64,000 nt of DNA from Xanthobacter sp. YC-JY1 (GTDB lineage Bacteria > Pseudomonadota > Alphaproteobacteria > Rhizobiales > Xanthobacteraceae): the NCBI RefSeq assembly GCF_021730305.1, contig NZ_CP032674.1, positions 3,953,001 to 4,017,000 of the forward strand, read 5' to 3'. The position numbers and the translations under genes are program-made. The notes below the pieces were generated by a model. The model ran no database searches. It saw only the letters and a program-made list of their open reading frames with translations, and had not been told where the DNA came from. This document shows, one piece after another, positions 20,914 to 30,026 of the stretch. Within the stretch, counting starts at the first letter, position 1. Each line of letters starts with the position of its first letter.

Positions 20914-21666
20914 ATGACCATGAACCGCCGCACGCTGCTTGCGGGCCTTGTCGCCTGCCCGGTCTGCGCAAGCGCGGCCCGGGCGTCCGAGGGGGCGCAC
21001 TGGACCTATGAGGGCCACGGCGGCCCGCAGGAATGGGGCTCGCTGGAGAAGGGCTTCTCGGCCTGCTCGGTGGGCACCCAGCAGTCGCCCATCAATCTCG
21101 AAGGCGCGGTCAAGGCAGAGAGCGCCGGCCCCGTACTCGCGTGGAAGCCGTTCGCCTACAAGGTCGTGAACAACGGCCACACGATCCAGGCGGACGTGAC
21201 CGGCGACGGCGGCACCGCCACCATGGGCGGCAAGACCTACGCCCTCAAGCAGTTCCACTTCCACGCCCCGAGCGAGCACGCGATCGACGGCAAGCGCACC
21301 GCCATGGAAGCGCATTTCGTTCATGCGGCGCCTGAGGGCGGGCTTCTGGTGGCCGGCGTCTTCATGGTGCCCGGCGCGGCCAATGCCGCCTTTTCCTCGC
21401 TCATGGCCGCCGCGCCGCGCAACGCCGGGGACAAGACGCTGGCCGCCCCGCTCGATCCGGCCGGCTTCCTGCCGTCGGCCCGCGGCACCTATCGCTACGA
21501 GGGGTCTCTGACCACCCCGCCCTGCTCGGAAATCGTGGACTGGAACGTGTTCGGGGCGCCAATCGAAGTGGCGCAGGCGGACATCGACGCCTTCCGCGCC
21601 ATCTTCCCCATGAACGCCCGCCCGCTGCAGGCGGTGAACCGGCGCTTCCTGCTGCGCCTCAACTGA
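20914..21666 (+). CDS. Periplasmic alpha-class carbonic anhydrase
   Basis: This enzyme interconverts CO2 and bicarbonate outside the cytoplasm. The 250-residue protein starts with a twin-arginine-like signal (MNRRTLLAGL) ending near ARA-SE. The alpha-CA features are QSPI (57-60), the zinc ligands in FHFHAPSEH (His115, His117) and EAHFVH (His134), the LTTPPCSE segment, and the C-terminal RPLQAVNRR. Two cysteines (Cys51 and the Cys of TPPCSE) could form the family disulfide. In a CO2-fixing organism it may help supply inorganic carbon; this link is inference. Confidence 0.95.
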   Translation: MTMNRRTLLAGLVACPVCASAARASEGAHWTYEGHGGPQEWGSLEKGFSACSVGTQQSPINLEGAVKAESAGPVLAWKPFAYKVVNNGHTIQADVTGDGGTATMGGKTYALKQFHFHAPSEHAIDGKRTAMEAHFVHAAPEGGLLVAGVFMVPGAANAAFSSLMAAAPRNAGDKTLAAPLDPAGFLPSARGTYRYEGSLTTPPCSEIVDWNVFGAPIEVAQADIDAFRAIFPMNARPLQAVNRRFLLRLN

Positions 21667-21764
21667 GACGAAGCGAGGGGCGGGAGGCGCCGCCATGGCG
21701 GCGCGCCCAGGTACTTTCCATCGGGGGGAGGACGCCACGCCCTCCCCGACCGCATCAGGCGCGA

Positions 21765-21819
21765 GTCAAGCTCGCGTCAAGCTCACGTCAAGCTTACGTC
21801 AAGCTTACGTCAAGCTTAC
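21765..21819. repeat. 11-bp tandem repeat, five copies
   Basis: Five units of gtcaagctNRc run head to tail from 21765 to 21819 (gtcaagctcgc, gtcaagctcac, then three exact gtcaagcttac), and a partial sixth continues into the stop codon of the EF-hand gene at 21821. Read on the minus strand, every unit contains TGA and most contain TAA. This looks like a recently expanded minisatellite in the intergenic gap. Confidence 0.9.
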
Positions 21820-21820
21820 G

Positions 21821-22225
21821 TCACTTGGCGATGAGCAGAAGCAGTTGCTGGCCGGCGGGAGCATCGAGCTCCGCCTCGGTCAGCTTGCCGTCCTTGTTGG
21901 CGTCGGCGTCATTGAAGCGCTTGCGCACGATGATGAGCCACTCGTCCAGCTCCAGCGTCTTGTCGCCGTCCTTGTTCACGGCGGCCCAGTCCTCGTCGGT
22001 CAGCCGGCCCTTGGTCTCGGCGGCCTCGAGGGTCTTGTCCTTGTCGGGATTAATGGCCTTGAACACCTTGGTGCCGAGGTCGATGGCCTCGACGATCTCG
22101 ACGGTGTTGTCCTTGTCCTTGTTGTACTTGGACAGGAATTCCTTGCCGGTGAGGGCGAAGGCCGAACCCGTGGCGGCGAGCGAGACCGCGGCGACGACGC
22201 CGAGGGAAATCATCCTGCGCTTCAT
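21821..22225 (-). CDS. Exported EF-hand (calmodulin-like) calcium-binding protein
   Basis: This 134-residue secreted protein has a clear signal peptide (MKRRMISLGVVAAVSLAATG, cleavage near AFA) and at least three acidic EF-hand loops: NKDKDNTVEIVE, NKDGDKTLELDE and DANKDGKLTEAE, plus a partial NPDKDKTLEAAE. Calcium binding is expected from the family; the partner is unknown. The ATG at 22225 has a gggagg ribosome site. Its stop codon abuts the 11-bp tandem repeat. Confidence 0.88.
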   Translation of the reverse strand: MKRRMISLGVVAAVSLAATGSAFALTGKEFLSKYNKDKDNTVEIVEAIDLGTKVFKAINPDKDKTLEAAETKGRLTDEDWAAVNKDGDKTLELDEWLIIVRKRFNDADANKDGKLTEAELDAPAGQQLLLLIAK

Positions 22226-22315
22226 GGCAAACCTCCCATTGACAAACCAGACTTGGATACTTCCGCGCTGATCCCGACACAAGAACGCCCGGCGGCGTCT
22301 GAATGGCGCATGGGT

Positions 22316-22349
22316 TGAAAAAAAGGGCCGGTGCAACGCACCGGCCCTT
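22316..22349 (-). terminator. rpsA terminator
   Basis: A 12-bp perfect stem aagggccggtgc / gcaccggccctt with loop aac is followed on the minus strand by a T-run (complement of 22316-22324). It lies 34 bp downstream of the rpsA stop. Confidence 0.9.
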
Positions 22350-22382
22350 CATTCTTGCGGATGGTCCGATCGCGAGAGGCGA

Positions 22383-24101
22383 TCAGTCCTCCTTGTCGGC
22401 CTCGTCGGCGGTGTCGGCGGCGCGCTGCTTCAGCGCGGCACCCAGGATGTCGCCGAGCGAAGCGCCCGAATCCTGCGAGCCGAACTGGGCCACGGCCTCA
22501 CGCTCTTCCGCGATCTCCATCGCCTTGATGGAGACCTGCACCTTGCGCGCCTTGCGGTCGAACAGGGTGACGCGGGCGTCGAGCTTGTCGCCGACCGAGA
22601 AGCGCTCGGGGCGCTGGTCGTTGCGGTCGCGAGCGAGCTCGGAGCGCTTGATGAAGGCGGAGAGGTCGGTGCCGGTGAGCTTCACCTCGATGCCGCCGTC
22701 CTTCACGTCGGTGACTTCGCAGGTCACGACAGCGCCCTTCTTCACCTCGCCTGCGTCGGCGAAGGGATCGCCGGCCAGCTGCTTGATGCCGAGGGAGATG
22801 CGCTCCTTCTCGACGTCCACGTCGAGCACCACGGCCTTCACCATGTCGCCCTTGCGGTATTCGTCGATCACCTGCTCGCCCGGACGGTTCCAGTCGAGGT
22901 CGGAGAGATGGACCATGCCGTCCACATCGCCGTCGAGGCCGAGGAACAGGCCGAACTCGGTCTTGTTCTTGACCTCGCCTTCCACCACGGCGCCGGGCGC
23001 ATACTTCTCGGCGAAGGCCTCCCAGGGGTTCTGGAGGGTCTGCTTGAGGCCGAGGGAGATGCGGCGCTTGGCCGAATCCACTTCCAGCACCTGAACCTCA
23101 ACCTCCTGGGAGGTGGAGACGATCTTGCCGGGGTGGACGTTCTTCTTGGTCCAGCTCATCTCGGAGACGTGGATGAGGCCCTCGATGCCGGGCTCCAGCT
23201 CCACGAACGCGCCGTAGTCGGTGATGTTGGTGACGCGACCCTTGAAGCGGGCCTCCACCGGATACTTGGCCTCGATGCCCTCCCAGGGATCGCCCAGAAG
23301 CTGCTTCATGCCGAGCGAGATGCGGTGGGTCTCGTGGTTGATCTTGATGATCTTGACCTTCACCGTCTGGCCGATGTTGAGCACCTCGGTCGGGTGGTTC
23401 ACGCGGCGCCAGGCGATGTCGGTGACGTGCAGCAGGCCGTCGATGCCGCCGAGGTCAACGAACGCACCGTAATCGGTGATGTTCTTGACCACGCCGTCGA
23501 TGGCCTGACCCTCTTCGAGGTTCTGCACCAGCTCGTGGCGCTGCTCGGCGCGGGTCTCTTCCAGCACGGTGCGGCGGGACACGACGATGTTGCCGCGGCG
23601 ACGATCCATCTTGAGGATCTGGAAGGGCTGCTGGTTGTGCATCAGCGGGCCGACGTCGCGGATCGGGCGGATGTCCACCTGGGAGCGCGGCAGGAAGGCC
23701 ACGGCGCCGTCGAGATCGACGGTGAAGCCGCCCTTCACCTGGTTGAAGATCACGCCGAAGACCTTCTCGTTGGCCGTGAAGGCCTTCTCGAGCTTGACCC
23801 AGCTCTCCTCGCGGCGCGCCTTGTCGCGCGAGAGGACGGCTTCGCCCATGGCGTTCTCGACGCGCTCGAGATAGACCTCGACCTCGTCACCCACCTTGAT
23901 GGCGTTCTCGCGGCCGGGGCCGGCGAACTCGCGCAGGGCCACGCGCCCTTCCGTCTTCAGGCCGATATCGATGATCGCCAGATCCTTCTCGATGGCGACC
24001 ACGATGCCCTTGACCACCGAACCTTCATTGGTATCGGCACGGCCGAAGCTCTCGTCGAGCAGGGCGGCAAAATCCTCACGGGTGGTTTCTACGGCGGACA
24101 T
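22383..24101 (-). CDS. rpsA: 30S ribosomal protein S1
   Basis: S1 binds mRNA on the 30S subunit and promotes initiation on structured messages. The 572-residue protein contains six S1 (OB-fold) repeats. Repeats 3 and 4 show the classic [22 protein letters not shown] and [20 protein letters not shown] signatures, and repeat 5 reads [20 protein letters not shown]. The acidic C-terminus is typical of alphaproteobacteria. The usual upstream neighbour cmk is absent; a stress-protein gene lies there instead. Confidence 0.98.
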   Translation of the reverse strand: MSAVETTREDFAALLDESFGRADTNEGSVVKGIVVAIEKDLAIIDIGLKTEGRVALREFAGPGRENAIKVGDEVEVYLERVENAMGEAVLSRDKARREESWVKLEKAFTANEKVFGVIFNQVKGGFTVDLDGAVAFLPRSQVDIRPIRDVGPLMHNQQPFQILKMDRRRGNIVVSRRTVLEETRAEQRHELVQNLEEGQAIDGVVKNITDYGAFVDLGGIDGLLHVTDIAWRRVNHPTEVLNIGQTVKVKIIKINHETHRISLGMKQLLGDPWEGIEAKYPVEARFKGRVTNITDYGAFVELEPGIEGLIHVSEMSWTKKNVHPGKIVSTSQEVEVQVLEVDSAKRRISLGLKQTLQNPWEAFAEKYAPGAVVEGEVKNKTEFGLFLGLDGDVDGMVHLSDLDWNRPGEQVIDEYRKGDMVKAVVLDVDVEKERISLGIKQLAGDPFADAGEVKKGAVVTCEVTDVKDGGIEVKLTGTDLSAFIKRSELARDRNDQRPERFSVGDKLDARVTLFDRKARKVQVSIKAMEIAEEREAVAQFGSQDSGASLGDILGAALKQRAADTADEADKED

Positions 24102-24430
24102 TCACGCTCCAGACTTGCTGCGCCGGCATCTCGTGTTGCGAGGCCCGAACCGCTCGGATGTCCGCCATTCAAGAAATGACGAACGGCCGCCGCAAAAGCG
24201 GCGGGCCGGCGCGAAGGCCGGGCGGCACGGACGATGAATTGAGTGTCGATGCGCGCTCACAGAAAGCCAGGGCGGGCTGCCTCCGACGATCAGGACCGCG
24301 TATACCGCCGGTCCCTGCCCACCCGGGCGGCTCCCCGCTTGAGGGAGCGCGGCCACGGACCGGGCTCACATAGGGCAAAAACCCCGCTGGCGCAAGGGCT
24401 CGCGCAAGGCCGGCCGTCGGGAAGGCGCGT
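24102..24430. other. 329-bp gap upstream of rpsA
   Basis: No gene is visible. A GC-rich hairpin with one bulge (about 24184-24208, cggccgccgc-aaaa-gcggcgggccg) may lie in the rpsA leader or act as a weak terminator. The rest is expected to contain the rpsA promoter, which I cannot place with confidence. Confidence 0.35.
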
Positions 24431-24955
24431 TCAGCGGCCGGGGGCGAAGAAGGCCGGGCTGGGCTCGGGCCATTCCACGCCGCCGGTGGGGCTGGCCTGG
24501 ATGGCGGGCGCCACCTCCTCCCGCACCACCAGCACGGGAATGCCGGAGTGGGTGAGTACCTTGGTGGTCTCGCTGCCCAGCACCACGGCGGACAGGCCCC
24601 GGCGGCCGTGGGAGGCCATCACGATCAGGTCACAGCCCTCGGCTTCGGCGGTGGAGATGATGCCGTGGAAGGGCTGGTCGTCCTCCACATGCACCCGCTT
24701 CGCCTCGACGCCGGCCGCGGCGGCGGTATCGGCGGCGCGGGCGAGCACGGCCTCGGCCTTTCGCCCGGTCTGGCGCCGGTACTCGGCTTCCGTGTCGGCG
24801 ATCTGGTCGGCCTCGGTGCTGAAGAGATGGAAGCGCTCGCTGGCCGTGACGATCACAAGCGCCGCGTGGAGCGCCGCGGCGAGCGCGACCGCGTGGGAGA
24901 CCGCAAGGTCCGACAACGCGGAGCCATCGGTGGCGACGAGAATCTTCTTGTACAT
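24431..24955 (-). CDS. Universal stress protein (UspA family)
   Basis: This 174-residue single-domain Usp begins MYKKILVATDGSALSD and carries the ATP-binding signature GRRGLSAVVLGSETTKVL with HSGIPVLVV at the end of the fold. It is therefore probably an ATP-binding member acting in the cytoplasm. The ATG at 24955 has gggaggga upstream. The C-terminal 20 residues (Pro/Gly rich) extend beyond the fold. Confidence 0.9.
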   Translation of the reverse strand: MYKKILVATDGSALSDLAVSHAVALAAALHAALVIVTASERFHLFSTEADQIADTEAEYRRQTGRKAEAVLARAADTAAAAGVEAKRVHVEDDQPFHGIISTAEAEGCDLIVMASHGRRGLSAVVLGSETTKVLTHSGIPVLVVREEVAPAIQASPTGGVEWPEPSPAFFAPGR

Positions 24956-25057
24956 GGCTCCCTCCCGCAACGAGAGCCGCGATCATAGCAGCGGCGGGCG
25001 GCGAAGCGGCTTGCGCGCCATCAAATCGCCGGGAGCGGCAAGCGGGGCACCCGCCGC

Positions 25058-26632
25058 TCAGTCGGCGATGATCTTGACCTTCTCGCCATATTTCAGCCGG
25101 GCATTGGCATCGAGTCCGTTGAGGATGAGGAAGCGCTCCACCGGGCGGTCGGGCACCTGCATCTTGCCGGCGATCTTCTCCACATTGTCGCCGAGCCCCA
25201 CCTGGACGATGCGCACGCGCAGCGGCTTCACCGTGTCCGCCTCGCCGGAGGAGACGCGGCGGAAGGTGTCGGCGGCGGCGCGGAACTGCTTGTCCAGATC
25301 CGGCGTCAGCTCGCGGGCAGCGAAGATCAGGCGGTAGACGTCGGAGCCGAAGCGGATGGCGAACATGCGGAACGACCACTGGTCGCCGCGCGCCACCGCC
25401 GTCGCCGCACTGAAGCCGTTCACGGTGAGCGATTCGACCGTGTTGATCTCCACCCCGTCGATCCAGCCCGAGGAGAGATATTGCGCCAGGGACTGATCGG
25501 CCGGGATGCGCACGGCATCGAGCCTCAGCGCCTCGCGGCCGGTCTGGGTGGCGCCGAGCACCGCCTGGGAGGTGTTCTCCAGCGAGAAGCCCTCCGGCGC
25601 GGTGAAGGTGAAGCCGAGCTTGGGATGCAGGAACTTGCGGCCGCGGACGAAGCCTTCCTTGGGATCGTCGCCAAAGACCATACCGTTGATGACATTGAAA
25701 TAGGCGCTGCGGTCCCGCTCACCATCCGACGGCCCCGCCGCCGGGGCATATTGGCGGGCATTGGCGATGGCGATGGAAATGCGCTCGGGCGTCGCCGGAT
25801 GGGACGACAGGAAGTCCATGTCCGGCGTGGTCGAGGACGAGCCCGAGAAGGCCGTGCTCTTGATCTCCGAGAAACGGCCCATGTCTGTCAGGAAGCGCGA
25901 GGCGCCATAGGGATCGAAGCCGGCGCGCGCGGCGATGCCGACCCCGATGGCATCCGCCTCCAGCTCCTGCCCGCGATTGAACGAGGCCAGCGTGCGCCGG
26001 CTCTTCTGCATGGCGAGCGCGCCGAGATCGGGGTCGTTCACCACGTCCGAGATGACGCGGCTCACCAGCACCGCCTGCTTCACCTGGTCCTCGCGGATGG
26101 TGGCGTGGCGGGCGATGACGTGGGCCATCTCGTGGGCGAGCACGGAGGACAGCTCGGACGTATCGTTGGCCAGAGCCAGCAGGCCGCGGGTCACGTAGAG
26201 CGAACCGTCCGGCAACGCGAAGGCGTTGATGGCCGGCGAGTTAAGCACGGTGACGCGATATTTCAGGTCCGGGCGCTCGGAGGCCGCGACGAGGCGCTCG
26301 ACCACCTTCTGGATCAGTGCCTTCAGCTCGGGATCGTCATAGGCGCCGCCATAGCTCGCCACGAGCTTTTCATGCTCGCGCCGCTGGCTGGGCGACATGT
26401 CGGCGAATTCGGACGCCGGGCTGGTGGAGGCGAGCGGCACGCTCACCTGATCAAGGTCGATGCCGGCGCATCCGGTGAGCCACAAGGGGAAGGCGACGGC
26501 CGCACAGGCGAGCAGCGCGCGTAGGCCGGAGCGCCGGGCAAGCGCGCGCGCAGGCGCTTCCGCCCGAACCCGCCTCGCCGCACCCTGCCCTCTCAGCGCC
26601 TCACGCACCCAGCACCTCATGCATCCGTTCAC
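25058..26632 (-). CDS. M48-family metalloprotease lipoprotein with LysM-like C-terminus
   Basis: This periplasmic zinc protease resembles the BepA class of envelope quality-control enzymes. In the 524-residue product a lipobox LTGC (Cys55) follows a hydrophobic stretch. The zinc motif HEMAH is at about 167-171, and the third ligand is in QELEADAIG about 50 residues later. The last 55 residues (VGLGDNVEKIAGKM ... NARLKYGEKVKII) resemble a LysM-like domain. The GTG start overlaps the upstream gene stop (GTGA), indicating coupling; an internal ATG four codons later is an alternative. Confidence 0.9.
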   Translation of the reverse strand: MNGCMRCWVREALRGQGAARRVRAEAPARALARRSGLRALLACAAVAFPLWLTGCAGIDLDQVSVPLASTSPASEFADMSPSQRREHEKLVASYGGAYDDPELKALIQKVVERLVAASERPDLKYRVTVLNSPAINAFALPDGSLYVTRGLLALANDTSELSSVLAHEMAHVIARHATIREDQVKQAVLVSRVISDVVNDPDLGALAMQKSRRTLASFNRGQELEADAIGVGIAARAGFDPYGASRFLTDMGRFSEIKSTAFSGSSSTTPDMDFLSSHPATPERISIAIANARQYAPAAGPSDGERDRSAYFNVINGMVFGDDPKEGFVRGRKFLHPKLGFTFTAPEGFSLENTSQAVLGATQTGREALRLDAVRIPADQSLAQYLSSGWIDGVEINTVESLTVNGFSAATAVARGDQWSFRMFAIRFGSDVYRLIFAARELTPDLDKQFRAAADTFRRVSSGEADTVKPLRVRIVQVGLGDNVEKIAGKMQVPDRPVERFLILNGLDANARLKYGEKVKIIAD

Positions 26633-27579
26633 CGCTCCCGGCGCCTCGACGGCAGCGCCTGGGCATCGGGCAGGGATTCGACCTTGCCCTCGATGCGCAG
26701 CACCTCGCCCTGCCGCCGCGGCGCCATGGCCGGTCCACCTTCCTCACGGACGACGCCCCTTACCTGGATAAGGGCTCCGCGCAAGATGGCAGGATCGAGC
26801 CTATCGCCCAAGATTGTGGCGAAATCCTCCCTCTTCAGCATGACAGTGAAATCTTGCTTCCAGCTTGCCCCGAAATTGAGAAAAATCCGGTCACGTCCGC
26901 CGGCGGCCAGCACCCGCCCTTCAGTAACGGAATAAAGGCCACGCCGTTCCGCCATGACCTTCTCGTCCCCGGCCGGGGCGACCGCCGTGGCCAAGCTCCA
27001 GATGCCCCGGCGGGCGCTGCGCGCCTCCGCTTCGGCCGAAAGGCGCTGGGTGGCACACGCGGTATCACCTTCCGCCGTGGCGTAGCCTGCCCCAGCCCGA
27101 ACCAGCGCCGTGGCAAGATCCTCCCCCCGGGCCTCTCCCGCTGCCGGGCAGACGAGCCGCGCCGTCCCGCCAAGCCGGCCGTGACGATCGAGCGCGGCAG
27201 AAACGGGCGCGACCGCGCAGCCCTCGAGCACCGAAGCCGCCGCATCCGCCGCGACCGTGAGCACCTGCGGATCGGGCGAGAGGCGGGTCGGCAAGGCGAT
27301 GCCTTCCGGGGCGAGTCTCCGGCCGTCGGCGAGAGCCAGCGCCCCCGCATCGCTCCAGCGCGCGGCGCTCCCAGCCGCCTCCGTCCCGCCGCCTGCGCAA
27401 TCCACCGGCGCCGGGACGGCAGCCCTTTGGGCGGGCCGGGCGGCGGCAGGGGAGACGGTTTCGAGGCCCAGCCCACCGGCAAGGGCGAGACCGCCCACCG
27501 CCAGAAGATGCGCCATCGTCCGCAATGAATGCGGGTGGTGCAGCCTCCCTGCGCGCGCTGATAATTGGCCCTGCGTCAT
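26629..27579 (-). CDS. Exported SNase-like (thermonuclease-fold) protein
   Basis: This protein of about 316 residues has an N-terminal hydrophobic segment (MAHLLAVGGLALAGGLGLET) and two recognisable parts. A central region (GRRLAPEGIALP ... LVRAGAGYATAEGD ... EAEARSARRGIWS) follows the pattern of the staphylococcal-nuclease fold. The C-terminal region (GRDRIFLNFGASWKQDFTVM ... IQVRGVV) resembles an OB-type domain. The usual Arg/Glu nuclease residues are not obvious, so catalysis is uncertain. The start could be 27579 or the ATG at 27516. It is coupled to the M48 gene by a 4-bp overlap. Confidence 0.65.
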   Translation of the reverse strand: MTQGQLSARAGRLHHPHSLRTMAHLLAVGGLALAGGLGLETVSPAAARPAQRAAVPAPVDCAGGGTEAAGSAARWSDAGALALADGRRLAPEGIALPTRLSPDPQVLTVAADAAASVLEGCAVAPVSAALDRHGRLGGTARLVCPAAGEARGEDLATALVRAGAGYATAEGDTACATQRLSAEAEARSARRGIWSLATAVAPAGDEKVMAERRGLYSVTEGRVLAAGGRDRIFLNFGASWKQDFTVMLKREDFATILGDRLDPAILRGALIQVRGVVREEGGPAMAPRRQGEVLRIEGKVESLPDAQALPSRRRER

Positions 27580-27735
27580 GCAAGGACGATAGCGGCAACC
27601 ACCCTCCGGATTGAAGCCCGGCCCGATCAACTGTCCTTACGCCGCCTTACGCCCGCCTCCGCCTCCAGACTCGGACGGGGAAGCCGCCATCCGGCCCCTT
27701 CCCTCCCGGCGTGCCGCGATTTAGAAGGAGGGCGT

Positions 27736-27812
27736 GTCCCGGTAGCTCAGCAGGATAGAGCAGCGGTTTCCTAAACCGCAGGTCAGGGGTTCGAATCCCT
27801 TCCGGGACACCA
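27736..27812 (+). tRNA. tRNA-Arg (anticodon CCU)
   Basis: A complete cloverleaf with acceptor arms gtcccgg / ccgggac, anticodon loop ttCCTaa between gcggt and accgc, T-arm ggggttcgaatcccc-like, and an encoded CCA end. It reads AGG codons. Downstream DNA holds an autotransporter remnant. Confidence 0.95.
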
Positions 27813-27945
27813 TATTTTTCAATGACTTAACCACATAACCTTCGCGCGCTCGGGCTCGTCGCCATGGGCCTGGGCGCCGGAAGCCTTGCGCGGAACGCGC
27901 TCGCCGAACCCCTGCCGTCTTCGTCGACGACCTATGAGACGTTGC

Positions 27946-28119
27946 GTCCCGAACTTCACCGTCGCCGGCGTGCCGCTGGCGCAGAACACCGCGTTGGTGA
28001 AGGTGGGCGCCGACCTGCGCATCGGCGAACAGGTCCGCCTCGGCATGGCCTATGTCGGCCAGTTCGCGGACAGCGTGACGGTCAATGCCGTCCAGGCCAA
28101 CCTGGCATGGCGCTTCTAG
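27946..28119 (+). pseudogene. Remnant of an autotransporter beta-barrel C-terminus
   Basis: About 57 codons encode the end of an autotransporter translocator domain: PNFTVAGVPLAQNTALVKVG, then VRLGMAYVGQFADSVT and the terminal strand AVQANLAWRF with the C-terminal Phe that outer-membrane beta-barrels need. No passenger domain or proper start is present upstream; the tRNA-Arg lies about 130 bp away. I read it as a broken 3' fragment. Confidence 0.6.
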
Positions 28120-28254
28120 CTGGGTCGTGCGCGGGATGCCCATCCTCCCGCGCCGTACCCGGCTGACGATCTGCGCCATTGCGTCATGCTACTTGGTCGC
28201 ATGTTCCGCGACGGTCATAACGCTATGGTTGCAGAAGCAAGGTTGGGGGCGAGA

Positions 28255-28383
28255 ATGGGCAGGATCGGGCGCGTGGTGATCATGGCCGTAGTGCTGGCGG
28301 CTGTCGGCGGGTGCCAGCTCTCGAACCCGAGAATGATCGTGACCCCGCATGACCGCCCGTCGGGGCCGTTCCCCCAGCCATGA
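28255..28383 (+). CDS. Small putative lipoprotein
   Basis: This 42-residue protein starts MGRIGRVVIMAVVLAAVGGC. The hydrophobic stretch followed by VGGC is a lipobox, leaving a mature peptide of about 24 residues ending PFPQP. A ggggcgag ribosome site precedes the ATG. The function is unknown; similar tiny lipoproteins are common and often unannotated. Confidence 0.5.
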   Translation: MGRIGRVVIMAVVLAAVGGCQLSNPRMIVTPHDRPSGPFPQP

Positions 28384-28406
28384 ACTGATGACGTTCGGGC
28401 GGCCCC

Positions 28407-29819
28407 TCAGAAGGCCACCGTCGTACGAAGGCCCACCACCCAGGCGTTTTCGTTGACCGGCGAGGAGTAGCCGCCGGGATCGATGACGTATTGCAGCGAG
28501 GCCTTCAGGTTCAGCCAGCCCGTTGCCTGGAAGCCGTAATAGGCTTCCAGCACATATTCGTTGTGCTGCACGTAGCCAGGGCCGAGACCCAGCCAGTTGG
28601 CCTCGGTCTGCGCCGTCGCGAGCCGTGGATTGATGCCGGTCGTTCCGATGGCGAAGCCGATCTCATCATCGGGCCGGCCTGCGAACGTGCCGTGCTGCTG
28701 AAGCCCCCATGCCACCTGATAGAGCGTGGTGGAGGTCCGCGGGTCGGCATAGGTGAAGTTGAAGAAGCTCCACAATCCCTGCTTCGGGTTCGGCCCCTGG
28801 GCATTCCCGGTCAGCTGCTGGATGAAGGAAACATAGAAGCCGTAGCGCCCATAGTCCTGCGCATAGGGCAGCCCCGAGACGAGCTGGGGCTGCCCGTTGA
28901 TGCTCGTGACGGCGTTATCCACGGTCGCGGTATCGAACCATCCGCCGATCTTGTAGGTGCCCGACAGATTCCAGAGCGTCGGAGTCCATTTCAGCTCCAG
29001 GGGCACCAGCGCCCCCTCGGAACCGGACGGCCAGCTGGGCAGCAGCGCCCATTTCGCCTGAACGGACAGGTAGGTCTGATTTTCGTCGTAGACGGCGGCC
29101 GAAAAGGTCAGGTCATCGGTGAGATGGACCTTCAGGACGCCACCCCACTGGCTGACCGGCCAGTTGAAAATATAGTTTCCGACGATATTTCCCGGAACCG
29201 ACCCGCAGAAGGTCAGATTGATGAAGTCGCAGCGCTCGAAGCCGAAATCGGCGCCGACGGCGAGGCGGCCGACCTTGATGTCTACGGCACCATCGAACAA
29301 GGCCTGATTGTAGTGGAAGTCCACGAGGCGGACGATATTGCCGCGGCCATAGACTTCGTTCATCAGCATCAGCGCCGGAATGTTGGCGACTTCCGCGAGG
29401 TTGTCGCCCCAACGGCCCACGAGTGTGATGCCGAACGTGCCGCCGGTGATGTTGGCCAGCTTCTCCATGTCGAAGAGGGCCTGGATGGAGGCTTGGCCGG
29501 CATTGGCGCCCGTCTGTTGCGTGCCGCCCGAAAGATTCCCGACCGTCTCGTTGACCAGCCCGCCGGAGATGTCGATCCCCAGCTCCTTCAGCCGGCTCCG
29601 TCCCAGATCCCCGAAGAAATAGGGTCGGGTCTGGAAATCGTCCTGTGCGACGGTGGACGCCGCGGTGCCGCCCGCCGCGAGATCGCCCGCGAGCCCCGGA
29701 GCTGCGGCGGATATCAAAAGCGCTGGAATGAGAGCGAGCCGCGCCTGCACCATCCGGCCGCAGGCCCGGCGACGTCGATCCTCAGATCGCTCCGGCCGCC
29801 TCATCCGCTCTTTTCCCAT
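28407..29819 (-). CDS. OprB-family carbohydrate-selective porin
   Basis: This outer-membrane porin is probably for sugars or other small polar solutes. The 470-residue frame includes a signal peptide best seen from the internal Met at 29753 (MVQARLALIPALLISAAAPG). The mature part shows OprB features: LGIDISGGLVNETVGNLSGG, DFHYNQALFDGAVDIKVGRL, the LPYAQDYGRYGFYVSF segment, and a C-terminal strand ending TVAF. Three start codons are possible (29819, 29804, 29753); the ribosome-site evidence is weak for each. Confidence 0.88.
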   Translation of the reverse strand: MGKERMRRPERSEDRRRRACGRMVQARLALIPALLISAAAPGLAGDLAAGGTAASTVAQDDFQTRPYFFGDLGRSRLKELGIDISGGLVNETVGNLSGGTQQTGANAGQASIQALFDMEKLANITGGTFGITLVGRWGDNLAEVANIPALMLMNEVYGRGNIVRLVDFHYNQALFDGAVDIKVGRLAVGADFGFERCDFINLTFCGSVPGNIVGNYIFNWPVSQWGGVLKVHLTDDLTFSAAVYDENQTYLSVQAKWALLPSWPSGSEGALVPLELKWTPTLWNLSGTYKIGGWFDTATVDNAVTSINGQPQLVSGLPYAQDYGRYGFYVSFIQQLTGNAQGPNPKQGLWSFFNFTYADPRTSTTLYQVAWGLQQHGTFAGRPDDEIGFAIGTTGINPRLATAQTEANWLGLGPGYVQHNEYVLEAYYGFQATGWLNLKASLQYVIDPGGYSSPVNENAWVVGLRTTVAF

Positions 29820-30026
29820 CCAGAGAGCCTACAGAAAACGCAGAATCGCCTGCGTAGAATGCACGTTTTCGCGCCTGTCGGACCTGTCCGAACAAAAAGA
29901 AGAGCTAAATACCAACGAAGTCGCCGCTCCGTTACCACTCCGGCCAAGCTTCGACACTGGACCGCGGGTTCATGCCGACAGAATCACGGCGAACGGTCCG
30001 TCACGCGTCCGTCCGGGCGCACCGTT

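Noticed and set aside
21765-21819. CRISPR array
   Set aside because: The units are 11 bp and contiguous, without spacers; it is a tandem repeat.
24176-24208. Terminator upstream of rpsA
   Set aside because: The hairpin has a bulge and no convincing T-run on either strand; only noted as a possible leader structure.
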